A stretch of 64,000 nucleotides of DNA from Vandiemenella viatica (Eukaryota; Arthropoda; Insecta; Orthoptera; Morabidae). The stretch lies in contig CM061919.1 of assembly GCA_031002005.1 (NCBI GenBank), positions 34,065,088-34,129,087 of the forward strand, written 5' to 3'. The stretch's first letter is position 1, and every line of letters begins with the position of its first letter. Shown here piece after piece: positions 21,829 to 33,639 of the stretch. A program made the position numbers and the translations under genes. The notes under the pieces were generated by a model. The model made no database searches. It was not told where the DNA came from and saw only the letters and a list, made by a program, of their open reading frames with translations.

Positions 21829-22021
21829 TTTTTTTTTTTTTTCGCTACCTCAACAGTCCCGCTACTGTTTGTAGCTTAATCTGTATGTTCAGTTTGATGG
21901 TTTTGGATTCATTAGTGTTGCACTTTAGGGGATAACCAGGCTATGGTCGGTAGGACCTTAATATTAACCCCCTCTTGTATTCTTATATATATTTAATATA
22001 TATTTCACATTCTTACTACAC

Positions 22022-24735
22022 TTACTCAGGAATCCACAGGTTCAATATAATACTTAATGGCACCTTGTATTTGTGCCAGGTCATAGGTACAAGCGTGCCT
22101 TTAGACTCTAGTCTTGGAACTTCGTGGCGGGCTTCCTCTACTCTGTTGAAGAATTTTTCGGTTGATTGGAAGATTTGTGTATGGATATTTGGAATATTTG
22201 TGATGTCATGGAGGATCGCTGTTGGAGTGAAGTAATTTGCCCGTGTGATCATTCGGAGAGTCTTATTCTGCAGTCTCTGAATATGCATTCTGTTTGAGTG
22301 GCTGGTCGTTCCCCAAGCTTGGCAACCATATAAGATGAGAGGAACAATGATTGACTTGTAAATGCGGATCTTGGTTGATAAATTTAGGTTGTCGCTCCTC
22401 AGGATCGGTGCAAGGTTCATCGTCACTGCTAGCCCTTTTTTCTCCGGTCTAGCACATGTTGACGAAAGAGAAGTTTGTTGTCAAGTATTATGCCCAGATA
22501 TCGAGTCTCTGTACACCCAAGCAAGGTTGTGGCCCATTGTTTCTAGCTGTTTTTGGAGTATTGGTCTTTTCCTTGAGAAATACATTGCAGAACATTTCTT
22601 AGGGTTGAGTTTGACTTTATTTACTCTGCACCATTTATCAAAAGCGTCCAAGCCTTTTTGAGCGTTTTGGATATTACGTGTGCGGTTTACTCCGGTCGAG
22701 TAGATGACCGTATCGTCAGCGAATTGAGCCATAAGGACGTGAGGAGGTAAGGGTATATCGTTAATGTAGATTTTGAAAAGAGTAGGCGCAATTACCGAGC
22801 CTTGCGGAATTCCAGCAGTAATTGTGTGAGTTGCAGATTTTTTGGCCTTCAACTTTTACGAAGAATTTTCTATTTTTTAAATAGCTTGCAATAAGTGCGA
22901 TGTAGCATTCCGGAATATCTGTTTGATGATATAGTTTATCAATTAATTTAGAGTGCCAGACTTTATCGTAGGCTCTTTCTATGTCAACGAAAACGGCAGC
23001 AGTTGATTTTTTCCAGTTAAAACCTTTGCTTATATACTCCGTTAGTCGCACTATCTGGGTTGTGGCTCCTACATGGTTTTCAAAGTCAAATTGTTCGTGT
23101 CGGATGGTGTGTCCAAACTCCAAACTGGTATTAATTCTTTTTAGCAGTAGCCACTCTAGTATTTTGGAGGGAGCAGACAGTAAACTAATCAGTCTGTAAT
23201 TACTTGGGTTTTGCTTGTCTTTACCCCTTTTTTGAAGCGCGATGACCTTTTCAGTTTTCCATATCGATGGGTAGTAGTGTTGAAGCAGGCAGGCGTTAAA
23301 GATTCTGGTAAGTAGGACAATCCCTTATCTTGGTAGATGCTTAAGGTGGGAGTTGCCAATACTGTCATACCTTGGAAAATTTTTTGGTGGCTAATTTTCG
23401 TATTACAGCTCTAACTTCCCTGAGGATTGTTAGTTCCGGTTGGTCGGAAGGTGGTCTGCTAAGTTTTTCTGCAACTCGTTGAGTAGATGTGGTCACCTCC
23501 AGTTCTTCAGCTGGGGTCAGTTGATAATCTGCTGCTGTATGTTGAGCTGCAAAATGTTCTGCCAGGATTTCTGCATTACCCAATGAGAGGAAGCACGGAC
23601 CTGCAGGGCCATTTATAGGAGAAGTGACTTCGCGTGGTTCTCGAAGGGCACGGATTAATTGCCACGCATCCCTGTTTTCCAGCATTAGTTGAGACATTTT
23701 TTCCTCCCATCTTTCTGAGCTCCTTTCTTTCAGCCGGGCGGTGAGTTGGTAGGAGTAACAGCGATATCTACGGTGGTCGGCTGGATCGCGGAAACAATGC
23801 CAGAGTAGCCTATAGCGGTTCCGTAAATACCTAATATCTTCAAGAATATCAGGTAGTCTCTGTTGATATTCATCGTTGCATGTGGTGGTAATTGATGCTC
23901 TTCTGTCAGCCTCCTTAACTACGTTGGTAAAATGACTGATGGCCTTTTCTATCTATTCTGGTGTTGAAAGGTTGACGGTAGGCTTAATCTTGTTATAGAC
24001 CAATCTTGAGAAAAGATTCCAATCAGTCCCCTTGGTGCTTTTTGGCGACTGGTTTAGTAAGATAAAATTCCTGAGGTTTATTAGCACCGGGTTGTGATCA
24101 GATCATAGATCCGACATAGATTTGAGTTGGACTCTATGAGTGACGTTCTTGAATAGTGCGATGTCTAGGACATCAGGTTGTGCTCGCTGTGAATTAGGGA
24201 TGTATGTCGGCTCCGTAGGTCCTAGGACGTCTATGTTCCTCCTGCCAGCAAGTTGGAGAATAAGTTCCCCTTTTGGGTTAATTAAGTGGGAGTTCAGAGC
24301 TGTATGTTTGCTGTTTAAGTCTCCACCACTGATGATTTTGTTTCCTTTCGAAAGTAATTAATCAAGGTCGTGTTCAACGATATTTCTGTTAGGAGAGAGA
24401 TATGCTGAGATTAAGACATTGTGCCCCAGTTTTGAGTGAATCTTGACTGCTGTAGCTTCTAGTACTATTAGGTTTAAAGGTTGGATGGCTGTATGCGTCA
24501 TAGATTTCTTGATTGCTATGGCGGTGCCCCTTTGGCCTATTCTGTCAGTGCGATGTATCTGAAATCCTGATAGGCTGAATTTATCATTAGGCTTTAGATG
24601 TGTTTCAGTTAGCAGAATAACGTTAATATTATGTCGGTTGACCAATTCTAGGAGTTCAAGTTTCTTGTTTTTGATTCCATTATCATTCCATATTGTTATG
24701 CTTAGGTCACGTTGTGATGGTGGATTTGTGACCAT
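22022..24735 (-). pseudogene. Jockey-like ORF2: endonuclease and reverse transcriptase
   Basis: The endonuclease starts ITIWNDNGIKNKKLELLEL with LLTETHL (catalytic Glu) and DRIGQRGTAIAI. RT pieces: VFVDIERAYDKVWH (about 22970), GIPQGSVIAPTLFKIYIND (about 22800), QFADDTVIY (about 22720, both Asp kept), RIYKSIIVPLILYGCQAWG (about 22340) and the end LNLWIPE-stop at 22022. Several frameshifts, for example between 22852 and 22761, and a stop-rich region 23700-24350. Confidence 0.8.
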
Positions 24736-24809
24736 TATTTGAGCATCGCCATAACACCTTCCATAAAGGCAAACAGTTTAGAGAAATTGCCCTTTGCACT
24801 GTTTACTTT

Positions 24810-26171
24810 TTACATGGTTCTTTTCATTGTGTAGAGTAATTTCTTCATGTCTAAGAAGTCTACAGGGTCATCTGAGTCTTCTTCTTCGTCTGAGTAATGT
24901 GGTTTCTTGTTCTCTCCTCTGGAGCGCTTTAGGGTCTCTGCGAAGGAATGATAGTCACTAATCTTCTGTTTGCGGGTCTCTGGCTTCTTTCCAGCTTTGG
25001 TTTTATCCAGATTTTGGTTTTGGAATTCCATTTCGCCTGCGTTTTTGGTTCGACGGTTCTTCAATAGTCTCAAGTCTTAATTTTCTTTTTTGTTTGTCTT
25101 TGTAGATTTCACGATCTTCTGGTATTGCGGGCATCCTCTCCAGGAGGCTGCGTGATCACCTGAGCAATTTACACACTTTGCCTTTTGGATATTCGGGATT
25201 TGGCAATATCTGCTCGGATGTAAACCGGCGCACTTTACACATCTTGCAGGAAAGTTGCAGTAATTGGCACTGGCACTTGACGCAATGGGGATGTCCATTT
25301 AGATTCTTATAGCGTTCTACTCTAATTCTTGTATATAATAGAGCTCGAACGTTGTAGATTGACTCAGCTGCTGGTCCTAGTTTCAATGCAACGCTGAAGG
25401 TGGCTAGTGGAATCAATTCCTTAACCTGTTGATCCCTCTTCTTGACTTGGTGCACTTCTAGTGCCTCAAAACCCTTATCGGTGAGCTCTTCTTTTATGCT
25501 CTCATTTGGAACTAATGGTGGGAGTCCTTTGATAACTACTCTCAAAGATGTTTCAACAGGCATTTGATGACTGAAGTGGGCAATATTGTTTTGTTTGAAG
25601 AATGCTTTTAAAATTTTGTTGTCTTCTTTATTTTTCACAAAATATTTCAAGGTTTCCCCACTATGGAGATGATCTTTGATGATTTTGTTCAATTCCAAAT
25701 AGTTTTTCACCACTTTGATTACTACAGGGGGTATTCTACCACTCCTCTGTACTGGTGTTGTTGCAGGTGTAGTTTCTGTTTCATTTGTGGTCTGTTGACA
25801 GGTATTGACATTTTCTGTGACTGCTGCTGAAGGTTGGCTTGTTTCCAGAGGAGTAAATCTATTTCGCAACTCAATCTGAGAGTCAGTTTTACTTATCTTC
25901 TGTTTTTTTTCTTGGGAGTACTCTTGCATCTCCTCTTACCCTTTGCTGTTTGAAACCCGTCAGAGGGTTCGGGCAGACTCGGAAATTCTTTCAGTTAATA
26001 CTATCTTCTGTTTTCTGGAGATTTCTTTTTCCGTTGTGGTGGCGGACTCACATGATTAGAGCTCGAGGATTCATCACAGCTTTAACAGTCCATTTCAGAT
26101 CCCGAAGGAGAAGCCGAATTATCCTCACAATTTGTAGCCCGTTCCGAGTGTGACGCCCGTCTACCAGCCAT
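24810..26171 (-). pseudogene. Jockey-like ORF1 of the minus-strand LINE
   Basis: Starts MAGRRASHSERATNCED at 26171. It continues through frameshifts to a long open part (25929-25156) with PPVVIKVVKNYLELNKIIKD and SLRVVIKGLPPLVPNESI, then zinc knuckles CVKCAGLHPSRYC and CVNCSGDHAASWRGC (25250-25120), and ends near a basic tail at 24810. Order and motifs are those of Jockey gag-like proteins. Confidence 0.75.
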
Positions 26172-26440
26172 GTTGTGCACGAAACGCCTGTCGCGTTCCG
26201 TGCACGTGTGTATCCTAGTGGGAGAGTCGCTCTGGTTCCTTGTTAACACCGCTGGGTAGCTGGAACCAGAAGCAACCCTACACAGTGCGTCTGGGGGTTC
26301 CACCTCTCGCGGAAGTGGGCCGTGGGACGGTATCACACTAAAATCTCGGAAAGGGGGGTCGGGCGGATCTCTACCTTCTGACGACAACTTTGCTAAAGCG
26401 CTAGAATTCACACCCTTAAGCCTAGACTCAAGGTGGGAAT

Positions 26441-26687
26441 TTTTTTTTTTATGTAACAGTTTAACGTCACTTTTTAACAACGTGGTCTTTAGAGACGGGA
26501 AAGGATGGGGGCAAGGAATGGGAAGGAATTCGGCCATGGCCTTTTGAAGGAAGCATCCCGGTATTCACCTGGAGTGATTTGGGGAAACCATGGAAAACCC
26601 AAATCTGGATGCCCGGACGGGGATTCGAACCGCCGTCCTCCCGAATGCGAGGCCAGAACGCTATCCGTTACACCACCACGCTCGGTG
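26441..26687 (-). mobile_element. Full-length tRNA-derived SINE with 9-base target duplication
   Basis: GGTGGGAAT at 26432-26440 and 26688-26696. On the minus strand: CACCGAGCGTGGTGGTGTAA, an A-box region, a perfect B box GGTTCGAATCC (complement of 26624-26634), the body with ATTTGGGTTTTCCATGG and CTTCAAAAGGCCATGGCCG, and an A-tail. This is the best reference copy of the family (247 bases). Confidence 0.9.
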
Positions 26688-26902
26688 GGTGGGAATCGAC
26701 GCGCCCGTAATGGTGAGTTGCGAAGATGGTCGCAGCCGAACCGGTCACACCCCGTCTCAGGCCGATGGAAGCGCCGACCAATGGGAGAGCAGCGTGCTAC
26801 ATAGGAAGATCACGTTAGCAGGTATTAACAGTTTCACTGTCGATTCACTACTGAACTGTCTGACTCTGCCGCTTCTTATTATAACGAGCGCCCATTCTTT
26901 AT

Positions 26903-27481
26903 TTATAGTCTCAGACAAATTGTTTCTCCTCTGAAATCCACTAAATTGCAGTCCTGGTCGACAACTCTGATGTAAATGTTATTGAGCGTTTTCATCATGA
27001 TGGGAAGATAGATGATGTTAGCCGGTACTTCAACAATTTTTTACCTTTTCGGTACTGTTGGGAAAAACTCGTGAAGTGTATGCCCCAAATTATCGTTGAC
27101 ATAATTTCCAGTACATATGCTGCACTCTATTCGTATCTCGTGAACACTGAATATCTGCACGCTGTAATATAAAATATGAAATCCAGGCTTTAACACGAGT
27201 TTCAAAAATCAAAACAATGAGCCAATTGAGTTTGGTTTAGTGAAGTTAATTTCTACAGGTGTTTGATTCTGACACTTGAATGAATTGTTGTTTGCTCTAA
27301 TAACCAGTTTCTCGATAGTGCTATGCTTAACTAAATAACTTGCTAAGTCGTCAATATCGTACGATTCTGTAGGTACATTAATCTTCAAGTAATGAAATTT
27401 ACAATTTGTCTCGTCAATGTTCAAGACAGAATGGTATGTTTGAAAATCTACCAAACCGATTGAATACTCGCTTTGATTCAA
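26903..27481 (-). pseudogene. Polinton minor capsid (penton-like) protein
   Basis: Starts near 27481 with SIGLVDFQTYHSVLNIDE, YDIDDLASYLVKHSTIEKLV and RANNNSF, then INFTKPNSIGSLF. After frameshifts, NDNLGHTLHEFF, IIYLPIMMKTLNNIYIRVVD and VDFRGET are readable down to the stop at 26905-26903. This family forms the vertex capsomers of Polinton virus-like particles. It lies between the protease and the major capsid gene, as in other Polintons. About three frameshifts. Confidence 0.65.
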
Positions 27482-27584
27482 ATCGATAGGTGGGAAGTAT
27501 CACGGCTCAAGACCGAACAGTTGGCGGACAAGAAGAGTGCCACAGACATGTGATACCCCGACTAAAGTTCGTTCAAGACTGATG

Positions 27585-28016
27585 TTATACATTTTGGTAA
27601 AGAAATTTTAAACACAAGTGTCTACATACATGTGTACCAAATTTCTGGTGCCGTCGCACATTGTACAGTATTCTGTTGCCTGCAAAGTACCGCTGCAATT
27701 TCAAGGGTAAGTCACCATCCTTGAACTTTACGTACGCAAACCAATGTGTTCCAGCTTTTTCAGCACTGTCCAGGTTCACAATTCCCCATTCGTGTTCACG
27801 AATTTTTTCAGGTAATGCATCACGCATGAAGACGCCACGAAAATGTGGTATACTCAAATGCTTTACATGTCTACGTATATCATCATTCGTTAACAGCTGC
27901 AGCGACTTTTTTTTCTTTAATCCCGATCCATCTTTCCGGTACAGTATCAAATAAAGACCTTTACTTCTCATCGCAATTGCTTCCATGGTTTCACTGTGCC
28001 GTTTCTGTTCATTCAA
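27585..28016 (-). pseudogene. Polinton maturation protease (adenain-like cysteine protease)
   Basis: An open frame of 143 codons: IPHFRGVFMRDALPEKIRE, then WGIVNLDSAEKAGTHWFAYV (catalytic His in GTHW) and VCRHLCLKFL (catalytic Cys region). The segment between the His and Cys boxes looks shortened, so the usual acidic/aromatic stretch after the His box is missing. This, with an arginine after the Cys, suggests an inactive enzyme. Such proteases cleave capsid precursors. It ends in the same minus-strand capsid block. Confidence 0.65.
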
Positions 28017-28483
28017 TTACTGTTTTACTTCTTTAGTAACTTTGACAACTCTGGCAATGGCCGAGGCTCCTCCTTTAAGAGCTCCGGCAACCGACAGTCC
28101 GACAAAATTAGGTATTAAAAGGAGTATACCAACCTTCTTCTTCTTCATTTTGATGCCTGCACCCAACTTCAGCTTATCACACATAGCACCGTTAACTAGA
28201 AATGCAGCCGCACGTTCACCGAACTTTGCATCTTTGGCCCTCATACTGTTTGAAGACTTTTTCGCTAGTATGCGGTCTGCATTGCGTCTGTTAGTACCCT
28301 GCACATACGCAATGTCATGTTCCCTGGATGCTGCATCCTCGTCTGACCGAGTTTCAACCGCTTTACCAGTTTTTTCACAGGTCCACAGAACTGGTACGTT
28401 GGAATGGGCGCCTCAGATTGTATTTTGTCGATTATCTTGTTTAAGAAGCTACGAACATTCTTCTTCTTCCTCGTAGGAGGCAT
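28017..28483 (-). pseudogene. Polinton PLA2-like / minor virion protein
   Basis: Starts MPPTRKKKNVRSFLNKIID with TYQFCGPVKKLVKRLKLG. One frameshift later it reads REHDIAYVQGTNRRNADRIL, the His-Asp pair of a phospholipase-A2-like domain, then KDAKFGERAAAFLVNGAM and a hydrophobic glycine/alanine-rich tail (LSVAGALKGGASAIARVV) typical of a membrane-active virion peptide. It shares a divergent intergenic region with the ATPase at 28556. Confidence 0.6.
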
Positions 28484-28555
28484 TGTTATCGACTTACTGC
28501 TTTTATATGTTCATGCGCCTATATATAGAAAGAGCAATAATAGAACCTTGTCAAT

Positions 28556-28756
28556 ATGCGTTTCGTCAAACAGCGAGAAACATTATCAGTGAGTAATGTG
28601 GAAATTCCCGGCACCAACTCCAAACGGAAGATGAAGAATGGACCTCTATTTCCTGAGACAGTTAAGGCGATAGCGTGTGGACCATTAAACTGTGGGAAAA
28701 CAAATCTTGTGCCATCCCTGCTGGAACACCCCAATGGACTTAAATTTAAAATGTGT
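28556..28756 (+). pseudogene. Polinton packaging ATPase, 5' part
   Basis: MRFVKQRETLSVSN...then VKAIACGPLNCGKTNLVPSLL. GPLNCGKT is a Walker A loop as in FtsK/HerA-type genome-packaging ATPases. The gene is cut at about 28756 by a Jockey LINE and resumes at 33212. Confidence 0.75.
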
Positions 28757-28822
28757 ATGAAAATTTGGATACAACACAGTTTGATTCAAGAATGCTTGTT
28801 ATCTTAGACTCATCTTAGGATC

Positions 28823-30331
28823 ATGGATCTCGAAACTCCAAGAGAAGCATCACACCACCAGCAGGAGGAAAAGCTAAGTTCTTTAGAAAGGAACAAAGAG
28901 CTCTCAACAATAATGCCAAAAATACTGGTGTTCCAGCTTCAAAGTTCACCCTGGCATGCAGAGATAAAAGAACTGTCAAAAAGGGAACCCAAACTGCACC
29001 ATCAGGTAGCGGTATAAAGAATTCTTCCCAAACTAACCGCAAAGCAAAGATGGTTATGGTCCAGCCTGATGGAGAGGGCTTTGTGCTGGCTGATCGTACC
29101 AGCTGATCCACCATCCCTAGATCCAGCCACTATAGAGGTCAGCAACTCGTTTGACCTACTAAACCAGGACGAACCCACACAAGAGCAACAGCAGCAGCAG
29201 CAAGATCAACAATCACCACAATAAAGGCACCAAATACCACCCATTGTTGCGAACTTCCAAAACAGTTACAAAGTGCTACATCAGCTGGTTAAAGGGACTT
29301 TGCAAGGGAAGCCCTTTCAAGCAAAATCTGCATGAGGCGACAAGATTAAATTGACTTTTAGCACAACTGATGACTACCTAAATGTGACCGCAGCACTTCA
29401 GAGGAAGGGAATACCTAACTACACTTTCCCCTCAGCTTCAGAGAAAATACTAAAGGTATTACTTCGAGGAATGCCCTCAAAACCTTCCAACAGAGGAGGA
29501 GCTGGAAGACCTTGGCTTTGACATACGCACAGTGGATCAACTAAAGAGACCTGGCAGTTCCGATATTATGCCTCTTTTTCTGGTGGTCCTGCCTGACAGG
29601 CCCCAGAACAGGAAAATATACGCGTTAGAGTACCTAATGTCCTTGCGCATCTCTGTGGAGAAATTGAAAACAGCCAATGGCCCTGTTCAGTGTTTTAACT
29701 GCCAGGCCCTAGGACATATAGGTCGTCATCGTAATATGCCATCAGTGTGCGTCAAACGTGCTGGTGCACATCTATCAAATGATTCCACCCTCAAGAGAGG
29801 AGAAAGGGAACCAAAATGCGCAAACTGCAATAGAAGCCACATAGCCAGCTACAAGGGCTGTCCTGCGTTTAAGCGAGCCCGTGATCGTCAGCGAGGGACC
29901 ATTCCTGCGCTAACAAAAGAGCAGCAGGAAAAGAATGATGGGAAAAAGACCATAGACTCTGCAGACAAACAATGGCCAGCGGATGTCCAAACTAGAAGTC
30001 AACAAACAAACAAGAACATGCACCAGAATGGGAAGAACCCTCCCCCTGGAAAGAAGAAACCACAACAGAAAACTGGGAAAGATCCTGAAACCTCAAGTAG
30101 GAAGAACAACATCCAACAGGCATCAAGCCAAAATTCAGATATCACTTATGCAACAGCTACTGTTGGTAATGGTAAAACTAAACCATTACAAAAGGACAAC
30201 ACTAATAGAGAGGACAAGCCCCGACAGACAAACCTGCCAGCAATGTTACCACACCAGGTCCACACCCGAAAAAGCAAGCTATTGAATATTGTAGGCAGCC
30301 TGCTCAACATGCTAACTTCACTCCTAGTTTG
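28823..30331 (+). pseudogene. Jockey-like ORF1 of the plus-strand LINE
   Basis: N-terminal part in several frames with a CAG-rich stretch (about 29186-29210, poly-Gln). The open C-terminal part (29532-30331) has MPLFLVVLPDRPQNRKIYAL, CFNCQALGHIGRH (Cys of the last position changed), CVKRAGAH (a knuckle Cys lost) and CANCNRSHIASYKGC. A lysine/glutamine-rich tail ends SLLNMLTSLLV. It is a gag-type RNA-binding protein. Confidence 0.75.
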
Positions 30332-30409
30332 ATCAATTAGCCGCGGATATAAAATCCGCAGTAAAGACGGTTTCTGCAATCGAACAGCCAGAGACGTCCC
30401 TGACCCCCA

Positions 30410-33075
30410 ATGGATAGGATGCACATTCATGTATTATCATTTTTGCGTTTGGAATGCCAATGGCATCCATCAATAACCAGTGAGTTCAGACAGTTCTTGC
30501 GCGACGAAGACATAGAACTATGTCTAGTTTCTGAAATTCTTCGCAAACAAGGCCTCCACGCCACAGCAGCAAATGATTGCTGTTATCGTTATGACAAGCC
30601 AACTGCAGGAGTGGGTGTAGCATCCTTCACCACGAGATACTATCGCCACAAACAGAGCAAATGGATTAAAAGCCATTGAAGTAATGACCACAACAGGACC
30701 AATCACAGTTGTCTCTGCATACAGGCCGCCGCGGAAACAACTCATAGAAGAGGATTTCAACCACCTACTCTCCTTTCGGGGAAAGCTTATCATTGGAGGG
30801 GACTTTAACTCAAAGCACCCGGAATGTACTCGTAATTAAAGAATTACAAACCCGGCATGACAAAAACTCCACAGAATCGCACTCAGAAGCAACCTACAAG
30901 TCTGGGGACCTGTTGAACATACCCACCACCCGTGGAACGGAACCCGATCTGACGTATTGGACATAGTGATAACCAGAGGTATTGCATGCTTCATCACTGC
31001 TCATACCATGAACCAACTATCATCTGACTATTCCCCGGTCCTGATTGGCATAGATGTCGGCTCATGGAGACCAGAAACGACTAGCCAAATTAACTTCAAT
31101 AAGAAGTACTGGGTAGATTTCCGTAACATGATCACGGAATCCCTTCATCGCCTAAGACCAATCAATACAAGGCAAATAGAGACCGCAATAAAACAAATCT
31201 CTACTACTATTGTGGAAGCGGCAAATAGCTCTGCACCTTCCACGGTAACAAGACCTCAATCCCGGCAACTGCCGCCACAATTGCTAGCGCAGGTAAAGCA
31301 CAAAAACAGGGTGGCCAAGGAATGGCGATTAACCCGACGCCCAGACACCAGGCGACTCCTAAATCGTCTCCAGCGAGAGCTGAAGGCTGCGCTACAAGAG
31401 CACAGAAACAGGGAGTGGTCAACACGTCTGGCCTCACTCAATATAAACGACGGTAATCTTTGGGTTGAGACCAGTCGCTTCACAAAACGGCGTGCCAGAC
31501 TTCCCCCTCTCCATGGAGAAAGGGGCCTCGTCTTCAGCAACTTGGACAAAGCCAACGCACTGGCAGATGATTTTGCAAAACAGTTCAGGCCATCCCAAGA
31601 CGACGACGAAGAAGAATCTGCCACTATTCGATGAAGGTTAGCTCGCTTCCTAGCCGCTGAAGATGACGGTTATGTGATCGAAGAAATCTCTACTGAAGAA
31701 GTTCGACGCATCTTAACACAATTATATCCCAGGAAGGCTCTGATACTCTGGGAAATCAACTACTGAAGAATCTTCCGCAACAGGCCGTAGAACACGTAAC
31801 CGATATCTTCAACGTAATACTCAGCAGCCAACATTATTCCAGTTGCTGGAAGCAAGCGATAGTGATTACTGTGCCCAAACTGGATAAGGACAGCCTATTC
31901 CCACAGAACTACCGCCCCATAAGCCTCCTATCCTCGCTCAGTAAGGTCTTCGAGCGGCTCTTACTCAGACGACTGGAAGCTCATATACAGAGGGAAAATA
32001 TTATTCCGGAATTCCAATTCGGATTTCAGAAGAGGCATACTCAACAGATTATGCGAATAGTTGAAAGAGCCACGACAACATTCAACTATTGCGGCTACTG
32101 TCCGTTAGTGCTGCTCGACGTGGCGAGGGCTTTTGATTCCGTTTGGCACAACGGCCTCCTGTACAAACTTTATGAGCAGGGACTACCTGGCCCACTCGTA
32201 AAGCTAAGCCGAAGTTATATATCAGGTAGATCTTTCCGAGTGAGGGTAGGTATTGATCTATCAATACGTCGCCCCATAAAGGCAGGAGTACCACAGGGAT
32301 CGGTACTAGGACCTGTACTTTACTACTTGTATACAGTCGATATACCAGCTCCAACTACAGTCCGTACCGCCCTTTACGCAGATGATACGGCTTTTTTCAC
32401 GGCACATAGGTGTAAAGCTACTGCCATCCGCCGACTACAACAGGTTCTACAGCAAACCGAAGCCTGGGCCAGAAGTTGGAGAATCACCCTCAACACTGGA
32501 AAAACACAAGCCATCATGCTGACGATGCGCCTGGGGAAGCGGGATCGCCAGCAAAATCGCACCAAGAAGCTGCACCTAAATGGAGAAGAGATAGAGTGGT
32601 CTGCCACTGTCAAATACCTCGGTGTCACTATGGACTCCCAGTTAACCTGGAAACGCCACAGCGAGGACACTCGACGAAAGTCGCAGCTAGGCTCAAAGAA
32701 GTGTATCCGATCCTCAATCGGAACAGCTCATTATCAGCCAGTACCGGAGTCAGTATATATTGCAGTCTAGTTCGCCCGGTAAAGGAATATGCGTGCCCAG
32801 TGTGGGGCTACGTATCAAAACCCAGATTAAGCAGACTGCAAACAATGCAAAACAGAGCACTTCGGCGGGAACTACATGTCCCGAACTGGCTCCCAATAGC
32901 CGACCTTCATGAAACCGCAGGTGTCCCGCTGCTCCAAGGAAGAATATTGGCGATTACCAAATCCTTCTACAGAGCTGCAAGAACGTCTACAAATCCACTA
33001 ATTGCAAATGTCGGACAGTATAACAATGCACATGACAATCACGAAAGGCCATTGTCTATCCTAACAAGAAATTAA
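30410..33075 (+). pseudogene. Jockey-like ORF2: endonuclease and reverse transcriptase
   Basis: Endonuclease: EFRQFLRDEDIELCLVSE, VVSAYRPPRKQLIEEDF and LIIGGDFNSKHPE. RT (31862-32770): QNYRPISLLSSLSKVFERLL, LLDVARAFDSVWH, GVPQGSVLGPVL, LYADDTAFF (about 32373, both Asp kept) and VKYLGVTMDSQLTWKRH. A frameshift near 32690 moves the thumb/C-terminus to another frame, ending HERPLSILTRN-stop at 33075. Stops and a shift also separate endonuclease and RT (30835-31860). Confidence 0.85.
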
Positions 33076-33211
33076 AACAATGAAAGAGCAAAATTAAAGA
33101 CATACCAATAACAAAAGACACCTAACCTGAAAGTCTGAAGAAAATGTCCAATGACCAAACCTTCACCTAAACTTCTTGAGAATATAAAAGCAGAAATTGC
33201 TCTCGGGCGGC

Positions 33212-33630
33212 GTGTTTTCCATGTCGTTGTACCAACCAAAGTATCAGTTGCTAGGTGAAATAGTAAAACCAATTAAAGAAATTATGTCTTTGACATTTAG
33301 CGATAATCAGAGTGTGAAGAAGCAGAATAACATACGAGATTACTTTTGTATGGTAACGCACAGGTCAGTATATTCTTTCTATTTGTATCAGACATATAGC
33401 TGGATACCAGAACAGCTGGTTAGAGACCATGCTGACTTTATCGTGCTATTTAAACAGGACGATATGAATCTCAGGCACATTTACAATGACCACTTTAATA
33501 CTGACATGCCGTTCAACGACTTTAAAAACCTTTGTGGTTACTGTTGGAATACGAGCAAGCAAGGATTTGTGGTTATTGACAAAGACTGTGACATGTATCA
33601 TGGCGGTACCACAACGGATTCATTTTGATT
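33212..33630 (+). pseudogene. Polinton packaging ATPase, 3' part
   Basis: Continues with SLYQPKYQLLGEIVKPIKEI, IRDYFCMVTHRSVYSFYLYQ (sensor-type segment), WIPEQLVRDHADFIVLFKQD, LRHIYNDHFNTDMPFNDFK and FVVIDKDCDMYHGG. The acidic Walker B stretch expected before IRDYF is absent, so the enzyme would be dead even without the LINE. Stop at about 33628. Confidence 0.75.
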
Positions 33631-33639
33631 CATTTTTGA

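Larger units (their letters stand above)
21829..26721 (-). mobile_element. Nearly full-length Jockey-like LINE with A-tail and perfect target duplication
   Basis: Bounded by GAAGATGGTCGCA on both sides. Read on the minus strand: 5' UTR (interrupted by a SINE at 26441-26687), ORF1 (26171-24810), ORF2 (24735-22022), a 180-base 3' UTR and an A15 tail (T-run 21829-21843). Net length without the SINE is about 4.6 kb. Multiple frameshifts make it inactive. Confidence 0.85.
18421..26832 (+). mobile_element. Penelope-like retroelement carrying nested insertions
   Basis: About 1.8 kb or more of Penelope-like sequence (18421-19134, 19360 to about 19840, 21781-21828, 26735-26832) hosts a SINE, an ORF1-only LINE piece and a full-length minus-strand LINE. 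Coding parts are the end of the RT region and a GIY-YIG endonuclease. Both ends carry hammerhead-like CTGANGA/GAA cores. The RT core itself is missing, so the copy is 5'-truncated or rearranged. Confidence 0.65.
17358..26895 (-). pseudogene. Polinton major capsid protein gene, split by a Penelope-like element
   Basis: This gene of a Polinton/Maverick virus-like transposon encodes the double-jelly-roll shell protein. A start codon at 26895 lies eight bases after the minor capsid stop. The short 5' part (26895-26838, one frameshift) is separated from the main part (18420-17358) by the element at 18421-26832. Removing that element and one TTCAC copy makes the minus-strand frame continuous across the junction. 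The main part shows NAFEFMFEEIWLEFNGVEID, EKLALLKILDIGKP, FRSWDL, FNHCNLTNVKVYIHD, ENMNLDFKKNRTTVLYDKY and a C-terminal CLILHDR, with several stops between. Family assignment is by remembered resemblance. Confidence 0.6.
28757..33211 (+). mobile_element. Jockey-like LINE inserted in the Polinton ATPase
   Basis: About 4.45 kb, ORF1 then ORF2, between the two halves of the ATPase. GTGT at 28753-28756 and 33212-33215 may be a short target duplication; the frame joining is off by one base, so the exact ends are uncertain. No A-tail is visible. Confidence 0.8.

Noticed and set aside
26620..26690. Possible functional tRNA gene (perfect B box)
   Set aside because: It is the tRNA-derived head of a SINE with target duplication and a non-tRNA body; the cloverleaf is not complete.
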